A stretch of DNA of 64,000 nucleotides from Xiphophorus maculatus (GCF_002775205.1 NC_036447.1:10094501-10158500), one strand, 5' to 3'; positions 1 through 11,950 are shown, counted from the first letter of the stretch. A program made the numbers and translations. The notes: generated from the sequence alone by a model not told the origin.

Positions 1-503
1 TACAATATAATCTGACCCACCATAGATACACTTTCTCAACTGTAGTAGAGCTTAAATTGTTCTCTGTCACTACATCAGGATTACAGAGACACTGACAGTC
101 TTAAAGCAAGATAGACTAGGTGTGTTTTCATCAGCAACTAGTGGGTATTAAGCAAAAAATACACAATACAAGTTTCTCTGTGATGGTCTGATATTTTTGT
201 ACAAGTTAAACATTTGCAAGAATTGAATGGATGTTGGCCATATCATCGCTCTACCATTTTATTTGGGTCATTTTTGTTATCTTGTACTTGTCTTTCTCAC
301 CTGCCACAAGATAGTAGACTCACACTCACACAGAATAATATGTCTCAGTTTCATACTCAGTTATCAGAGTAGAAATGTACTTTAGCAACAAACAAGCAAG
401 CAAACAAAAACAGACTATTTGCGTTGATTCTGGTTTAGAATAAGATAACGTTCATGTTTCTAATTACTTAATCAAATTCTGTCTTCATTCTATTTATCTA
501 CAG
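1..503. other. Upstream or intronic DNA 5' of kcnj4, no gene seen
   Basis: AT-rich sequence without a persuasive reading frame. It ends in a plausible 3' splice site (cag at 501-503 after a pyrimidine-rich stretch), so it probably belongs to a 5' intron of the channel gene, whose promoter would then lie off the left edge. Confidence 0.4.
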
Positions 504-682
504 GAAATGTATCATGAGAAAGGAAGTCCGATCACAAACGCATGACAGACCTGAGCTCATATATCCTCCTTGTCCAGCAAGAATACGTTAATGGTTGGAA
601 CTGCCCGCCCCAACCTCCATTACTGCCCTCGCAGACACAGCCTGATGATCACCGGTGCCATGGGAGCGGTGAGGGTCAACAG
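504..682 (+). other. kcnj4: First visible exon of kcnj4: 5' UTR with upstream ORFs plus 23 coding bases
   Basis: An acceptor-like cag ends at 503 and a strong donor (AG|gtatgt) starts at 683. The main ATG at 660 sits in a good context (gccATGG). Two upstream frames precede it. One runs 507-545. The second starts at 542, inside the stop of the first (ATGA overlap), crosses the splice junction and ends at 1631, so it overlaps the channel start out of frame. On known principles such a layout would lower translation of the channel; that is inference. The 5' limit of the exon is uncertain. Confidence 0.5.
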
Positions 683-3255
683 GTATGTTGGATAGAAGTT
701 AAAACCATGTCCGTAATTACAGTTTAGAAGCAAGTCATTGTACACTGTTTATACAGTGTACAATGACATCAAAAGAAAAGTGCTGTTCACCACAAACCAC
801 AAAAGATACCCACCAATCTATATTTAGAGTCATGGAAGTGAATGTGAAAGCTTAAATGTGTGTGGTGGTGTTGGTGTTGTAGTTGAGGTAGATGTGAGGG
901 AAATATTGTTTGCAATCAATAGCCTTTTTCACAAAGCATTACGTCACAAACGCACAAAAACAAACCACCACTGAGCTCCCTCTGCCTGTTCATAAATCAC
1001 AAGTGGATACAGCAATATCCTGCACAGCTGAGAGTTTTCCAAACTGAAGTTGGCATGGGATATCAGGAGGAGTAATGGGACATTGACGTCACCATTTTGC
1101 ATTGGATCGGTTTTCAAGTTCTTTGTGTATGAACAGTGTATCATCAGCCAGCTGATGAAGGGCTGTGACTACCTTGTTTAGTGAGACTGGTGCGTAATAC
1201 AGGTGGCTGAGTTCTACCAACTCAATGCATCGCTCCTTTCACAAAACACATGGAGACAAAAAAAGGCATCTTTATAAAATCTTGAAGTGACTTGTAAAAC
1301 GGGCTATTGGCAGAAAAGTTGGGTGCCAGGTAGCCTGCACCCAAGCACACTATTAAAAGAGTGCTTTGCAGTATTTCAATAAATATTAGGAAGTTGTCCA
1401 TTATCTTATATCTTATATCTGCTTTGTTGACTCTGGTCATGTCTAGTTAATGTTAGCAGTTTTGTTGGAATTTCTGTTGGAGCTAACACCATCAGTACCT
1501 TAGAATAGCACTTAATACAGTCTTTCAAAATGAAAAGAGAAACGCATGAGTTTGTAAAATTGGGATCAGGTTAGTTATCTTTTGTACCTTCTTCTCCTTT
1601 TTTCCTCTAGATACAGCATCGTTTCCACTGATGAAGATATGCTGAAAATCTCAAGTTTGGGCCTCCACAACGGCCACAGTCCTCTGACACAGCAAACACT
1701 ATCAGGGGCATGCATGCGGGGTGAGGAAGGAGGTGGAGGAGGAGAGTATCCAGGAGGTGATGAAGTTCTAGGGGCTTTGCCCTTGAGGATGACGAAAGAG
1801 CCGATCATCCACAGCAGCTGTCGTTCCTCTCCTCTGTGTCGTCTGGACCTGGATCTTAGCACTGGACGGCTGCGCAGCCGTTTCGTGAAGAAGAACGGCC
1901 AGTGCAATGTAGTTTTCAATAACATGGAGGATAAACCACGACGATACCTGGCTGACATTTTTACCACTTGTGTAGACATACGTTGGCGTTACTTGCTGCT
2001 CATCTTTACCGCTACTTTCCTTCTATCCTGGCTGCTCTTTGGTTTTATCTTCTGGGGAGTTGCTCTTGCTCATGGGGACTTTGAACTGGACCTTCCTGTG
2101 GCGGATGAGAATCCTAGAAGTATCTCAGAGGAGGCAAAAGATAAAAAGCGGCCATGCATTCTCCACATCCAGGGTTTCATTGGGGCTTTCCTCTTCTCAA
2201 TAGAGACCCAGACCACTATTGGATATGGCTTCCGGTGTGTCACTGAGGAATGTCCGATTGCTGTTGTGACAGTGGTAGTGCAATCCATTGTGGGGTGTAT
2301 AATTGACTCTTTCATGATTGGCACCATCATGGCAAAGATGGTTCGCCCCAAAAAGAGAGCGCAGACCTTGTTGTTCTCGCATAATGCAGTCATCGCCCTG
2401 AGAGATGGTAAGCTGTGCCTCATGTGGCGCCTAGGGAACATGCGTAAGAGCCACATTGTTGAGGCGCATGTGCGTGCGCAACTCATCAAACCGCACGTGA
2501 CAGCTGAGGGTGAGTACCTTCCCTTAGAACAAACAGACATTGATGTTGGCTATGACGACGGACTGGATAGACTGTTTTTGGTGTCACCACTGGTGGTTGT
2601 CCACGAGATCAACAAAAACAGTCCTCTTTTCAACCTGAGCCACAGTGACCTACAGAAGGAGGACTTTGAGATAGTGGTCATCTTGGAGGGGATGGTGGAG
2701 GCCACAGCCATGACTACACAGGCCCGTAGCTCTTACTTGGCCAGAGAGATCCTTTGGGGTCACCGCTTTGAGCCGGTGGTGTTTGAGAAGGGTGACCGCT
2801 ACCATGTGGATTATTCCCGCTTCCATAAGACTTACGAAGTGCCATCTACACCTCAATGCAGTGCCAGAGAACTGAGCCAGAAAAAGGGTCACAGTGGGCA
2901 ATTGTCTTCTTCAAGTTCAAGCTTCTCCCGATCTCCATCACTGTTTGCTCCAAGAGCAGCAAGACATTTGCAGGGATCTCACTCCCCCAGTGCTTTCTGC
3001 TATGAGAATGAAGTAGCTTTGTGCTGCGGAGACGATGCAGATGATGAGGAGGCAGATAAGGAAATGGACGGTCTCAAAACAGGAAGTAAAAGGGAGATAA
3101 AAATAAGGGATGACATTCACTTGGATTACAAAGGGGCATTTGTGAAAGAGCAGACAGTAGAGATGCTGTGTGTTCTGGACACAGAGAATCAGATCAGCCT
3201 TGATAGACTACAGCCAACCCTACCTTTATACATCAGCAGAGAATCAGGAGTTTGA
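660..3255 (+). CDS. kcnj4: Inward-rectifier potassium channel Kir2.3-like, two coding exons (660-682, 1611-3255)
   Basis: Joining 660-682 to 1611-3255 gives an uninterrupted 555-residue Kir2 subunit; codon 8 (Arg) is split AG|A by the intron. Start [13 protein letters not shown] resembles Kir2.1. TM1 lies near residues 135-160, the GYG filter at 212-214, the extracellular cysteine pair at 190 and 217, and the pore-lining rectification Asp at 240. The cytoplasmic polyamine-site acidics ([14 protein letters not shown]) and the lipid-binding PKKR are present. The tail ESGV is a class I PDZ ligand. Details such as [32 protein letters not shown] and SAFCYENE fit Kir2.3 better than Kir2.1 or Kir2.2, and linkage to sox10 agrees. 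Residues about 20-95, the extracellular turret and the distal tail are expanded relative to mammalian KCNJ4 (about 445 residues). Tetramers at the plasma membrane pass inward K+ current and stabilise resting potential. Kir2 is certain; the paralogue assignment is strong but not proven. Confidence 0.9.
734..767. repeat. Perfect 15-bp inverted repeat with 4-nt loop in kcnj4 intron 1
   Basis: Arms at 734-748 and 753-767 (gtcattgtacactgt and its exact complement) flank the loop ttat, about 50 bp after the exon 1 donor. It could form a hairpin in DNA or pre-mRNA. No transposon context is visible. Confidence 0.7.
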
Positions 3256-3900
3256 TTAATGATAATTCCTGCCATTTTGTTTGTTGTCTGACATTGTTTG
3301 ATTCAACCAAAGCACTGAACTGAGATAAATATAAAATATGAAAGATGCAGTGTGAGCTTTGCATGTGGAGTGAGAGAGGTTTGTTTTCTTAGAACTGGAA
3401 TACATTTTGTTTTTGTGTAAAATACAGTTTCAGTCAAAAAAAGAAAAAAGACGGCATGTGTAAAAACCTCAGAGGTCTTCTAATTTTAAATGTGGTGACA
3501 GAGTAATACTTTTATTTCACAAGGCATCTTGAAAATGTAAATGTTTTCCTAATTTATTCAGTATTATTTGTGTTTGGTCTATAACTACCTGAAGCTTTTT
3601 GTTGTTAATTTCCAGTCTTTTTTTTGTAAATATATGCTTTTATTAACTTTACTTTGGATCTGTTCAGGTCTTAGGACAGAATGTTTATTTATTATTTAAT
3701 ATATAAAGGCAAGAAAGCACAAAATAATTTTCTTGGTCATCTGTATTTTGAAATAGTGTCTTCTTGAATGAGTTTCTTTAACTATTTGTATTTAATTAAT
3801 TTGTTTCTTGAAAGTCCAATGCACTATGTTCCTAAATTACCCAGCACAAAAGAGGTACATAGTGCAGAAACATGAGATTAAAGTAAGACCTGTGCAAATG
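3256..3900 (+). other. kcnj4: Probable 3' UTR of kcnj4
   Basis: AT-rich DNA directly after the stop codon, without further reading frame. No canonical AATAAA was found here. The best signal is a variant ATTAAA at 3877-3882, so the end point is a guess. Confidence 0.35.
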
Positions 3901-4184
3901 AACAAGCACTTTATTATAATATTATCAATAGAAACAAACACTTCACAACTGTCTCTTCATTTTGTATGATCAAACAACTATTAAACAGCAGTTTATACTG
4001 TTAAAACTTAAATTGTCTGTGCTTTGTTTCTATGCTCTTGTGCAATGGCCCTCCATACAAGTTCATCTAGGGTTTGTTCCTCCTAAGATAACTTCATTAA
4101 CCTTGTGTTTACTTATCAACTGAATATATCTGCTCATCTGAGTCACACGCATATGAACTTGAAGTGACATTCAATTCTTAACTC

Positions 4185-4560
4185 AAAGGGTTTAATATGA
4201 TGTCACCCTTTGCAGCTGTAACAGCTTCAACTCTTGAGGAAAGTGTTTTCCTGAAAGCAGTGCATTTATGGAATTTTCTGACCATTCTTTCAGAAATGCA
4301 TTTGTGAGATCAGATGCTGATGTTGGACAAGCTGATCCAGTCTACTTTATTTCAAATGCTTTTTGTTAGGTTCAAGTAAGGACAGTGCATGCAGGCAAGT
4401 TCTAAGACAACTTAGTCACTTATTAGCTTTATGAATCTTGCTTTGTACAGTGGTATGCAGTCATGTTGAAGGAAGAAAGGGGCATCCTCAAACTACCCCC
4501 TCAAAATTGGGGGAATAAAATTATTCGAAATGTCTTAGTGATCTGAGCTCATCACACCAT
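4185..4560 (-). mobile_element. Degenerate Tc1/mariner-like transposase 3' part
   Basis: On the - strand the sequence matches, with many stops and indels, the common teleost Tc1-like C-terminal coding region. The stretch read as ...EAVTAAKG (from the gttgaagctgttacagctgc complement near 4210-4235) is the family's EAVIAAKG end. The region near 4440-4500 corresponds to the block around the middle catalytic Asp. No terminal repeats were found. It is an old, dead fragment. Confidence 0.6.
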
Positions 4561-7490
4561 GTGTCTCAGAACCCACTTACCTTATTCTGTGATTTTACAT
4601 GGCCTACCTTAATGTGGCTGAGTTGCTGTCATTCCTCTCACTCCACTTTGTTATATTTCATCAAAAGCTGACTGAGAAAATGAACAAGTGGCATCCTAAC
4701 ATTTCACCACTGACCCGTTCCTTTACTTATGATTGTGTAGGTAGAACCAGTCTGCACACTTAGGTGCTGGATGATATACAGCTGTCATCATGAAAGAGAT
4801 TAGAACACCTGAGATCAATGATTTGGAGAGATGTGCAACCAATTAATTTAATGCTAGTTAATATGTAGGGCAATATAATGTGTGTTGCTTTCAATAATAT
4901 TATTACTAGTGTTTTTCTTTCACAGAATTGAACATTTTACTTGATATGTTGCGTAACTCTTGTCTTCTTTCAAGTTATCATCACAAAATTAGGTATCAGT
5001 GAACAAGTTACATTTAAACACATTTAAGATAAATAAATGTGGTTATTCATTGAGACCATTAAAATAGCGGTGTCCAATATGTTTTAGATATTGACCTGAA
5101 TAAAAGGAATAGGTCACAAACAGGTGTATATGCAGCTTGATGACATGCTGGGAAGCTAATTCAGCCCAGCTGTAGGACAACATGTAGGACACAGATTCTT
5201 AAGGACTGGAGTTGCACCCATGAAGTAAAAGCAACCAGCAAACCACAAATGTGGATATTGCAAGAACTAGTTTCTACAAACTTCTTGCAGTTCTAAGCAT
5301 TGCATAGAAAACAATATCGAAGAATAAAACGAGTTAAATAAATTTGTAATCTGCATAGATTGAAGTCCTATATTATACAGTCACTGATAATAAATTATCT
5401 TACTAACTCATTAACTCAATTCACTTATTAATCACACACAGATTCATGCTTTCAAGCCTTTATTCTTCCTAATTATGATGATTCCCAGCTTTTTGCTCAT
5501 GAAAACACACCATTAAAAATTAGAATATTACAGCAAACCAATAAAAAACATATTTAAATTGCCTGGAAGATTAGTACCAGACAAGATTAGTACTGAAGAC
5601 TTTAAATATGTGGCCAATTAATATTTTTACTGGAGAAAAACTACAGTGAATAGTTATTAACATTTTTAATTGGTTGTGATAGAACATTTCTTTGTTGTCT
5701 GATGTCTTCTCACAGTCTTGGCTCACTCTGACATATTTAGCTAATTAGACAGACTTATGTAAAACACCCTGAATAATTGTATGACCACTTTTTTAGTATT
5801 GTTAATGACAATTATTATAATTTCTGAATTCTAGGAATTTAATATTGTTATTGGAGAAACTGGATAAATACACAAGCAGCATCCAAGTTGAACCTTTCTC
5901 ATACGGACTGGCGGATCATTGGGTTGTAGTAGGTGGGGATCTTCAGCCCTCATGTCAGACAAAATATGACATGATCTGGATGACAAACAGTGCTCTTGTG
6001 TGGCCATTGCTGCTGTAATTTATCTGTTTCTTACATATATAAGCTTTTTCATTGTGGTACTATTCATGGGACCTTTAATACTTATAAAGAGTAATAAGCC
6101 AGAAACTTTAATTAAAGCCTGTGCCTCAACATTCACCTATACCAATCTTTAACAGCATGTAAGGTGAAGTTCTTTACCAACACAAAAACATCTGCATCTC
6201 TGAAAAATCTTTAAAATATAGGTCTAATGGAAAACAATAATCAAAATAAACTGTTTAATTATCCTTCAAATTATTAAACTGTATCAAATCATAAAATGTC
6301 TTGTCCTTAAATGTTGTTATTGTTTAGCAACGTGCTCAAAGCACTGCTGTGGAAACATGGAGCTCTGAGCATGATTTAAAGTAACAATCTACAGAAAAAA
6401 GGTTATGCAACACACATGTGTGTATGTGCCATTCAGAGTTAGACAGCAGCTGGCTCAGATTCTAACATCAGTATGTTTTGTCTCAACCAACTCTGATCAC
6501 ACTACAACCTCACACGCCTGGTAAAGCAGATTAAATTGAGAATATGGGTGTGGACGATAAAATCCAGTTGTTATTCATTAATCCTGTCACATTTGTGACT
6601 ATAATGTCTGAGACGCAAGAGGAGCTACACGAAACTAAATGTCTTCCATTAGGTACAAAATATATTTCACAAAATTTGACTTTCACTCCTTTGGCCAAAT
6701 AGATTAAATAGGAAAATACAAATAAGCAGAAACTTTATGCTCAAATGAAATACATGGACATGTAAAATAAGAGCAAACAAAATGGATAGTTATCTTACTA
6801 AAGTCTGTTTAGCTGCAACGAAAAGGCAGGTAGTGCCACTTGCTGGGACACCGGCGCCACCATGTGGTCGATTAGTGCCACTACAGACTCACTGCCAAAG
6901 CCAACGCATATTATACAAAAAATTCTCAAAATTATGACGGAAATATGATTTCCAACGGATGACTTACAAACTAGTAAGATGTTTTATCTGACATTTTTAT
7001 GCTTGTAGGACATCTGATGCAGCATTCAAATAGTCCAATAAGATTGTTTTCTTCACAAAAATAAATTAATAGTTCAGAGAATCTTAAAAGTTTAATTCCT
7101 TAATTTGCAAATAATACCTTTTTTTTTTTTTTTTATTAATTCATACTTTCAGTCAAACATGTTGCTAGTAATTGTTTTCTTTAGTTTTTTATTTTTAAAA
7201 TATGCCTTATATATTCGAACAAACCTTTGCGGTTTCAAAGAGGTTTCTGGAAAGGTCACAAATGTTCATGTAGGAAGTATTCAGATTGATGTCAGAGTTG
7301 ATTTTGTCCCACTCCATGTATTTCAGAAAACTGATCATCAGTGTTTTGTTTTTCCCCAAATTTAATTCTTCCTTCCATCTCTTTAAAATGTGTCACAGGC
7401 AGAAGAGAGGTTAAAAGTTGTCCTTTGTCTTTTCTAAGAAGATATTTCCCTTCTCTCCCTGCTGTCTTTCCATCCTGCTTTGCATCTGTT
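4561..7490. other. AT-rich intergenic DNA, no feature recognised
   Basis: No gene-like frame, RNA gene or clear repeat was seen. Short frames are scattered and lack conserved motifs. Confidence 0.5.
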
Positions 7491-7499
7491 TTCAGAAGT

Positions 7500-8000
7500 C
7501 GGTTAATTATCCGTACCATCACGTCCCTCTGTCGTCAGCGTCCGTGAGGGGAGCAGCTGTGTGACCTCGCGACCTTTCATAAGACTCCTAATGGCCGACC
7601 AGCATCCTGCCTAATAAGCTGCTGTGCGTTCGTTCTGGTGTAGGTTAAGTGTGTGAGTGTGTTTGCGTGCTTTCATGTGTGTGACACCCCTGGATATCTG
7701 CTTGGCCTCTCCGGCCTTACTGGCTGTTTGCGGCCTCGGGCTGGTGACAGGGCGTGCGTGCACAGCAGGGGACAGTATTTAGGCACAGAGGACTGAGGCT
7801 GGGGGATCTTTGATTTCATAATAAGCTGTTGTCTGCTGTGGAGCTGCGGAGCGGCCCACTGGGTGGACAGAGGAGCATTGTCTGCAGCTCAGCGTTGCTC
7901 AGCTCAGCAGAGGAGGCCTGCTGAGCCATCCTGGGAAACACCACGGGGTAAACATCCTCTGGCTGCTCCTCTCTGTCTCCTGTTAGTCCTGTCTCTCCAT
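7500..8000. promoter_or_regulatory. GC-richer island in the gene desert, candidate regulatory DNA
   Basis: About 500 bp of mixed, non-repetitive, clearly GC-richer sequence between long AT-rich stretches, with no reading frame that looks coding. Islands like this in a desert beside a developmental gene such as sox10 are often conserved enhancers. That is inference from composition and position; no binding site was established. Confidence 0.25.
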
Positions 8001-8079
8001 CAAATATAGCTTTGCATGTATTTTCAATAAGGACATTTTTTAAAATTTTCATCACCCTCCTGCTCATTAAGGAGGGTGA

Positions 8080-9880
8080 TAAGACAAATCACATGTCCTA
8101 ATCCACCCGGATGTGTCATATTTATGCCTCTGGGAAGCAAAAAATCAATTAGATATTTTATGACCCAAAAAAGATTCAGTGACATTTTTGGCTAGTTTAA
8201 AAATAGTTATTAATAATAATTAAATATTTCTTAATATTTTTCCCCAACTGAATAAATGTACTTGAAATAATGGTGGATTGTTTAGAACAACTTCTGTGCG
8301 AGATTAGGATCCTGCAGTCAAAGCTGTACACATTTCTCTAGTTTCTTCTTTTGCCACCATTGCATTTACAGTTTGTATTTAAAGTACATAGCATCTATAA
8401 ATAAAAACAACTATAAATACCAGAACATCAGTATGTTTATCTGCACCAGTTTTCTATTTTTCTGGTGGTGTTGGGACTTTAGAAATAGATTTCTTGACAC
8501 TTGAGATAGCTAAACTTCCCAGAGGTCTTTAATTTTTTATGGCCAATCAATTGGATGGCGTCTTTATCCAGTTTATCAATTTCTTAGTGTGTCATTAAAT
8601 GTTAAGAACTTTGATATATCTTTGCTCGAAGCAGCTGTTGTAGAACACTATAGTACCCAGTATAGTTGTTAAAATTTATTATGACATTAGGCTAGCTCAC
8701 ATTCAGCACAGCAAAGACAAGGAGTCAACAATAAATCATCAAATTTCTTACTCTTCTCTCCAAAATATTCCATCTATCTTTCTGTCTCATTGCCTTTAAT
8801 CTCTCTGTCTGCGCTGACAACAACAGCCTCTTTCATGTAGTCATCTTTTCCTCAGAGCCTCGGGCCCTCGCCCTCTTTCTCCTTCGTTCACACGGACTAA
8901 TTAAATGTTCTGAGAAGAACTCATGATGGGGAAAGTCAAATCCACTTTCTGTTTTCCCCCTACTACTTCTTTCTCAAAGAAAAATGTGTAGATATTGACC
9001 CCAAACAGCGTTTAAAAGTTATGTTTGGAATAAGAAACACACATATCACATCTGTTTTCCAAAAAGTGTCACTTTAATGATTGCAGTTTTAACTCAGCTC
9101 ACATTTAAATTCATTGAGCACAATCTCCAGTTTTAAAAAAAGACGTGACCTCAGAGGAGGAGGCAAAACCAATGGGTAACAGACTCCTGATTTTAATAAA
9201 ACAATGAAAATTACCAATAATTTGAAATCTGTGGTTTTGTTTTACTTGTTCATAAAAACACCAAAAGGCACAAAGTGTTTGATAATATAAAGGAACATAA
9301 AAAGACAGGACATGGAATTTATGCAAGCTACAAACAGTAAAAGAAAAGTAATTTGTATTATAGCAATCAGTTTAAAGACATACAGCATTTCTATGGAAGA
9401 ACTTCACACCCATTATTTCTCTTTCTTTATAGAAATAAACTTGTTCTAGGTCAAGAAGCAGCTATGATTCATTGTATGAAGTTTAGCTATTTGGAATTTC
9501 TACAAGTAGAAATTTATACTTCACTTTACATGCACATGTCACAATTTTCTCCAAAATTCTTCAGCTAACGTAAGATTTGTATTTTCTAAAAAGATTACAT
9601 AAAATTGTGTTAAAAAAAAGGAATCACTAAATAGATGATTAATGTTTTAGACAAAACTTGACAAATGATGGACTAGTGATTAGTGAAGTAATAGAAAATC
9701 TGCAAACTCACATTCAATCCTGTGTAAGACAATCATTATTTAAAAGTCAGAGGAAGTCAAAGAGTGAAGTCATCCTTTCTGGTAAAACAACAAGTGTCAG
9801 ACAGGTGGCACTTATTTAGCAACAATGGCAGTGAATGTTACAATCTGATAACAGTACACTCTTCTTAGAAATTGAGTAAT
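8080..9880. other. Intergenic DNA, no feature recognised
   Basis: AT-rich, no gene. A small less AT-rich patch near 8815-8930 might be conserved but has no identifiable content. Confidence 0.45.
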
Positions 9881-9883
9881 GTG

Positions 9884-9940
9884 ACTTTGACATAATAACT
9901 TTGACATAATACCTTTGACAATAATTACTTTGACAATAAA
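9884..9940. repeat. Short minisatellite, degenerate 14-15 bp unit
   Basis: Four imperfect copies of a unit like actttgacataata lie in tandem; the later copies read ctttgacaataa. There is no coding potential. Confidence 0.6.
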
Positions 9941-10309
9941 ACGTTGATTGGAGGGGGAGACCTTTCAAAGATGAGCTGCTTAGGCAAAATGATCTCAAAT
10001 GCTATTAAATCAAAACCAAAACAGTGGAATTAAATGAAAAACTACCATTTAAATGTATCAAACAAAAATCAAAATGGCAAAGAGTAAGCCAGAGATGATT
10101 TTGGATGAAAGCCCATGAAAACTGGAACAATTGGATGAGTTTCAAAAGTTATTGACAAGAAGCTCCCGCAAAGCACTGCTGAAAACTGACATGCCAAGCA
10201 AAACATCGACTGGCATAAAGAGGAATAGAGTAACATTTTATGGACTGATGAAAGCAAAATTGTTCTTTTCAGGCATAGGAGACAGTTTATCACTAAATTC
10301 AAGTCACTT

Positions 10310-10711
10310 GACTTAGACTTAGACTTAAACTGACTTTATTGTCATTTTGCATGCACAGGGTGTATACAGAACGAAATTTCGTTGCATACGGCTCAGGACA
10401 GTGTTTTGAGGTTCCAATGTTGTGAGGTTACTCCAGAATAAAATAAAATACAGTATAAAATATGAATATAAATATGAATATAAAATATAAAGTGCAGGAC
10501 TGACAGTAAAATGGACGTTACTTAGCTCTGTACATGTGCAAGGTATGAAGTGGAGACCAGATTTTGAGTGCAGTCCAGTTAAGAGTTCAGCAGTCTGATG
10601 GCAAGTGGGAAAAAGCTGTTTCGGAACCTGGTGGACCTGCACCGGATGCTGCGGAACCTCTTTCCAGAGGGCAGCAGGGAGAACAGTCCATGGTGGGGGT
10701 GTGAGGGGTCA
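10310..10711 (-). mobile_element. 5'-truncated non-LTR retrotransposon 3' end
   Basis: On the - strand there is a C-terminal coding piece reading FSLLPSGKRFRSIRCR and then SFFPLAIRLLNS with a stop, as at the end of many fish LINE ORF2s. It is followed by a 3' UTR ending in caatgacaataaagtcag and a short hexamer tail (complement of acttag, three copies). Structure and tail fit target-primed insertion. It lies inside the older Tc1-like relic. Confidence 0.65.
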
Positions 10712-10772
10712 CTGATGATTGAGGGGTCACCATCCTTTACACAGTAAAGGATGGTGACCCCTCAATCATCAG
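10712..10772. repeat. Perfect 28-bp inverted repeat with 5-nt loop at the LINE 5' junction
   Basis: Arms at 10712-10739 and 10745-10772 are exact complements, with loop cacag. The inner arm continues directly into the truncated LINE (5' end on the - strand). This is what a template switch or inverted priming during insertion would leave. Confidence 0.8.
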
Positions 10773-11639
10773 CTTATGCTTCATTGTATAGGAATGTTTC
10801 TCATTCCTCAGAGTCTGGAATATCTTGTGGCATAGCCAAAATTATTGATCAATTTGAATTCATCTATATACTTGAGGAGTTAACATTCCCTCATGTTGAA
10901 GAGGAAATGTGCTTGAATGGGTGTTTGAACAAAACAACAACTCCAACCGCACTAAAAAATGAGTTGTATCTTGTTTCAGGACCAACATTGAAGTTGTGTA
11001 GCACCCAGCCCAATCCCCAAACTTCTATCCAGTAGAAATCTTAGTAGGGTGACACCAAACATGCTGCCACTGAGGCAAAACAATGAAATGTAGTTCAACT
11101 GTCCTGCATTGGAACATCTGTCCATGTGTGTCAGAAGTTGGATAACTCCATACAGCATTGATGTGCAGCACAATTTACACAAGTAAATATAAGTTCAGTT
11201 TGTAAAATCACAATTCCTAAGAACTACTTGAATGCAATATTTGGTTGGATGTCATGACTCAGGGGCCATGTACTTACTCAGAGTGTGCATTTACTGTACA
11301 CGCTGCATGGCAATATCTGGCCAGTTAAATGGGCACTGGCTTCCCTTCATGCTTGCCTTGTACATATTTTGTATGCCCGAGAGGGAGAAGCTCACACAAA
11401 ATGTGAGGGGAAAATTGAAAAGAGAAATGGGGTTAGTCATAATCTTTGTTATCACAAAGGTTTTTTTTTTTTTTAGATTGAACATCCCAGATTTATAGTA
11501 ATTCATAATAGTTCCCTTTCATGTGGCAGACAGATGCCATATCATTGCGAGTCTGTTAACAAGGTGAAAAGCTAACAGCTTCACAAACAAATCCAGGATT
11601 GGGTGTTTTTAGCCATTTACAACAACTGACACCAAAAAT

Positions 11640-11950
11640 ATTTATATCATTGGGATACAATGCTCCAACCGCAGCTCAGAGAGTGGATTTTAAAATACTT
11701 TTGTTAGGTTATAAATGACTGAATGGCTTAGAACCAAAGACATATGTATCAACCTTACAGAAAGATCTTCTGGTTCTAGTCTACAAGAAGGTCAGAAATA
11801 AAACATGAAGAAGTAGCATTCAGCTTTTATGTTCCACTAATCTGGAACAAACTTCCAGCCAAAACACTGAATTCAATTACATCAAGACTATAAACCCACC
11901 TGTTTAGAGTTGCTTCGGATTAATAGCAATTGGATTTCGCATCTGGCTGT
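11640..11950 (+). mobile_element. L2-like LINE ORF2 C-terminal fragment
   Basis: The + strand reads EVAFSFYVPLIWNKLPAK and shortly after THLFRVA, the conserved end of L2-type reverse-transcriptase proteins (usual form: W-N-S-L-P, then F-K-S-x-L-K-T-x-L-F). Stops interrupt it upstream. It is an old fragment. Confidence 0.65.

Larger units (their letters stand above)
10075..11175 (+). mobile_element. Tc1/mariner-like transposase relic, interrupted by a LINE
   Basis: Two blocks in + orientation bear transposase traces. At 10241-10270 the frame reads WTDESKIVLF, the block around the second catalytic Asp. At 11008-11050 it reads AQSPNFYPVEILVG, a decayed form of the SPDLNPIENLWG block. The parts between are replaced by a LINE end (about 10310-10711) and a foldback (10712-10772). 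Stops and frameshifts throughout make it non-functional. Confidence 0.65.

Noticed and set aside
1582-1610. Extension of the channel frame upstream of 1611 (LYLLLLFSS)
   Set aside because: It begins at TTG and translates the polypyrimidine tract and AG of a splice acceptor; the real N-terminus comes from the exon at 660-682.
2070-2540. 156-residue frame on the - strand inside kcnj4
   Set aside because: Antisense shadow of the channel exon with no family motif.
10325-10642. 105-residue - strand frame as a host gene
   Set aside because: Lies within the LINE 3' end and UTR and has no conserved start.
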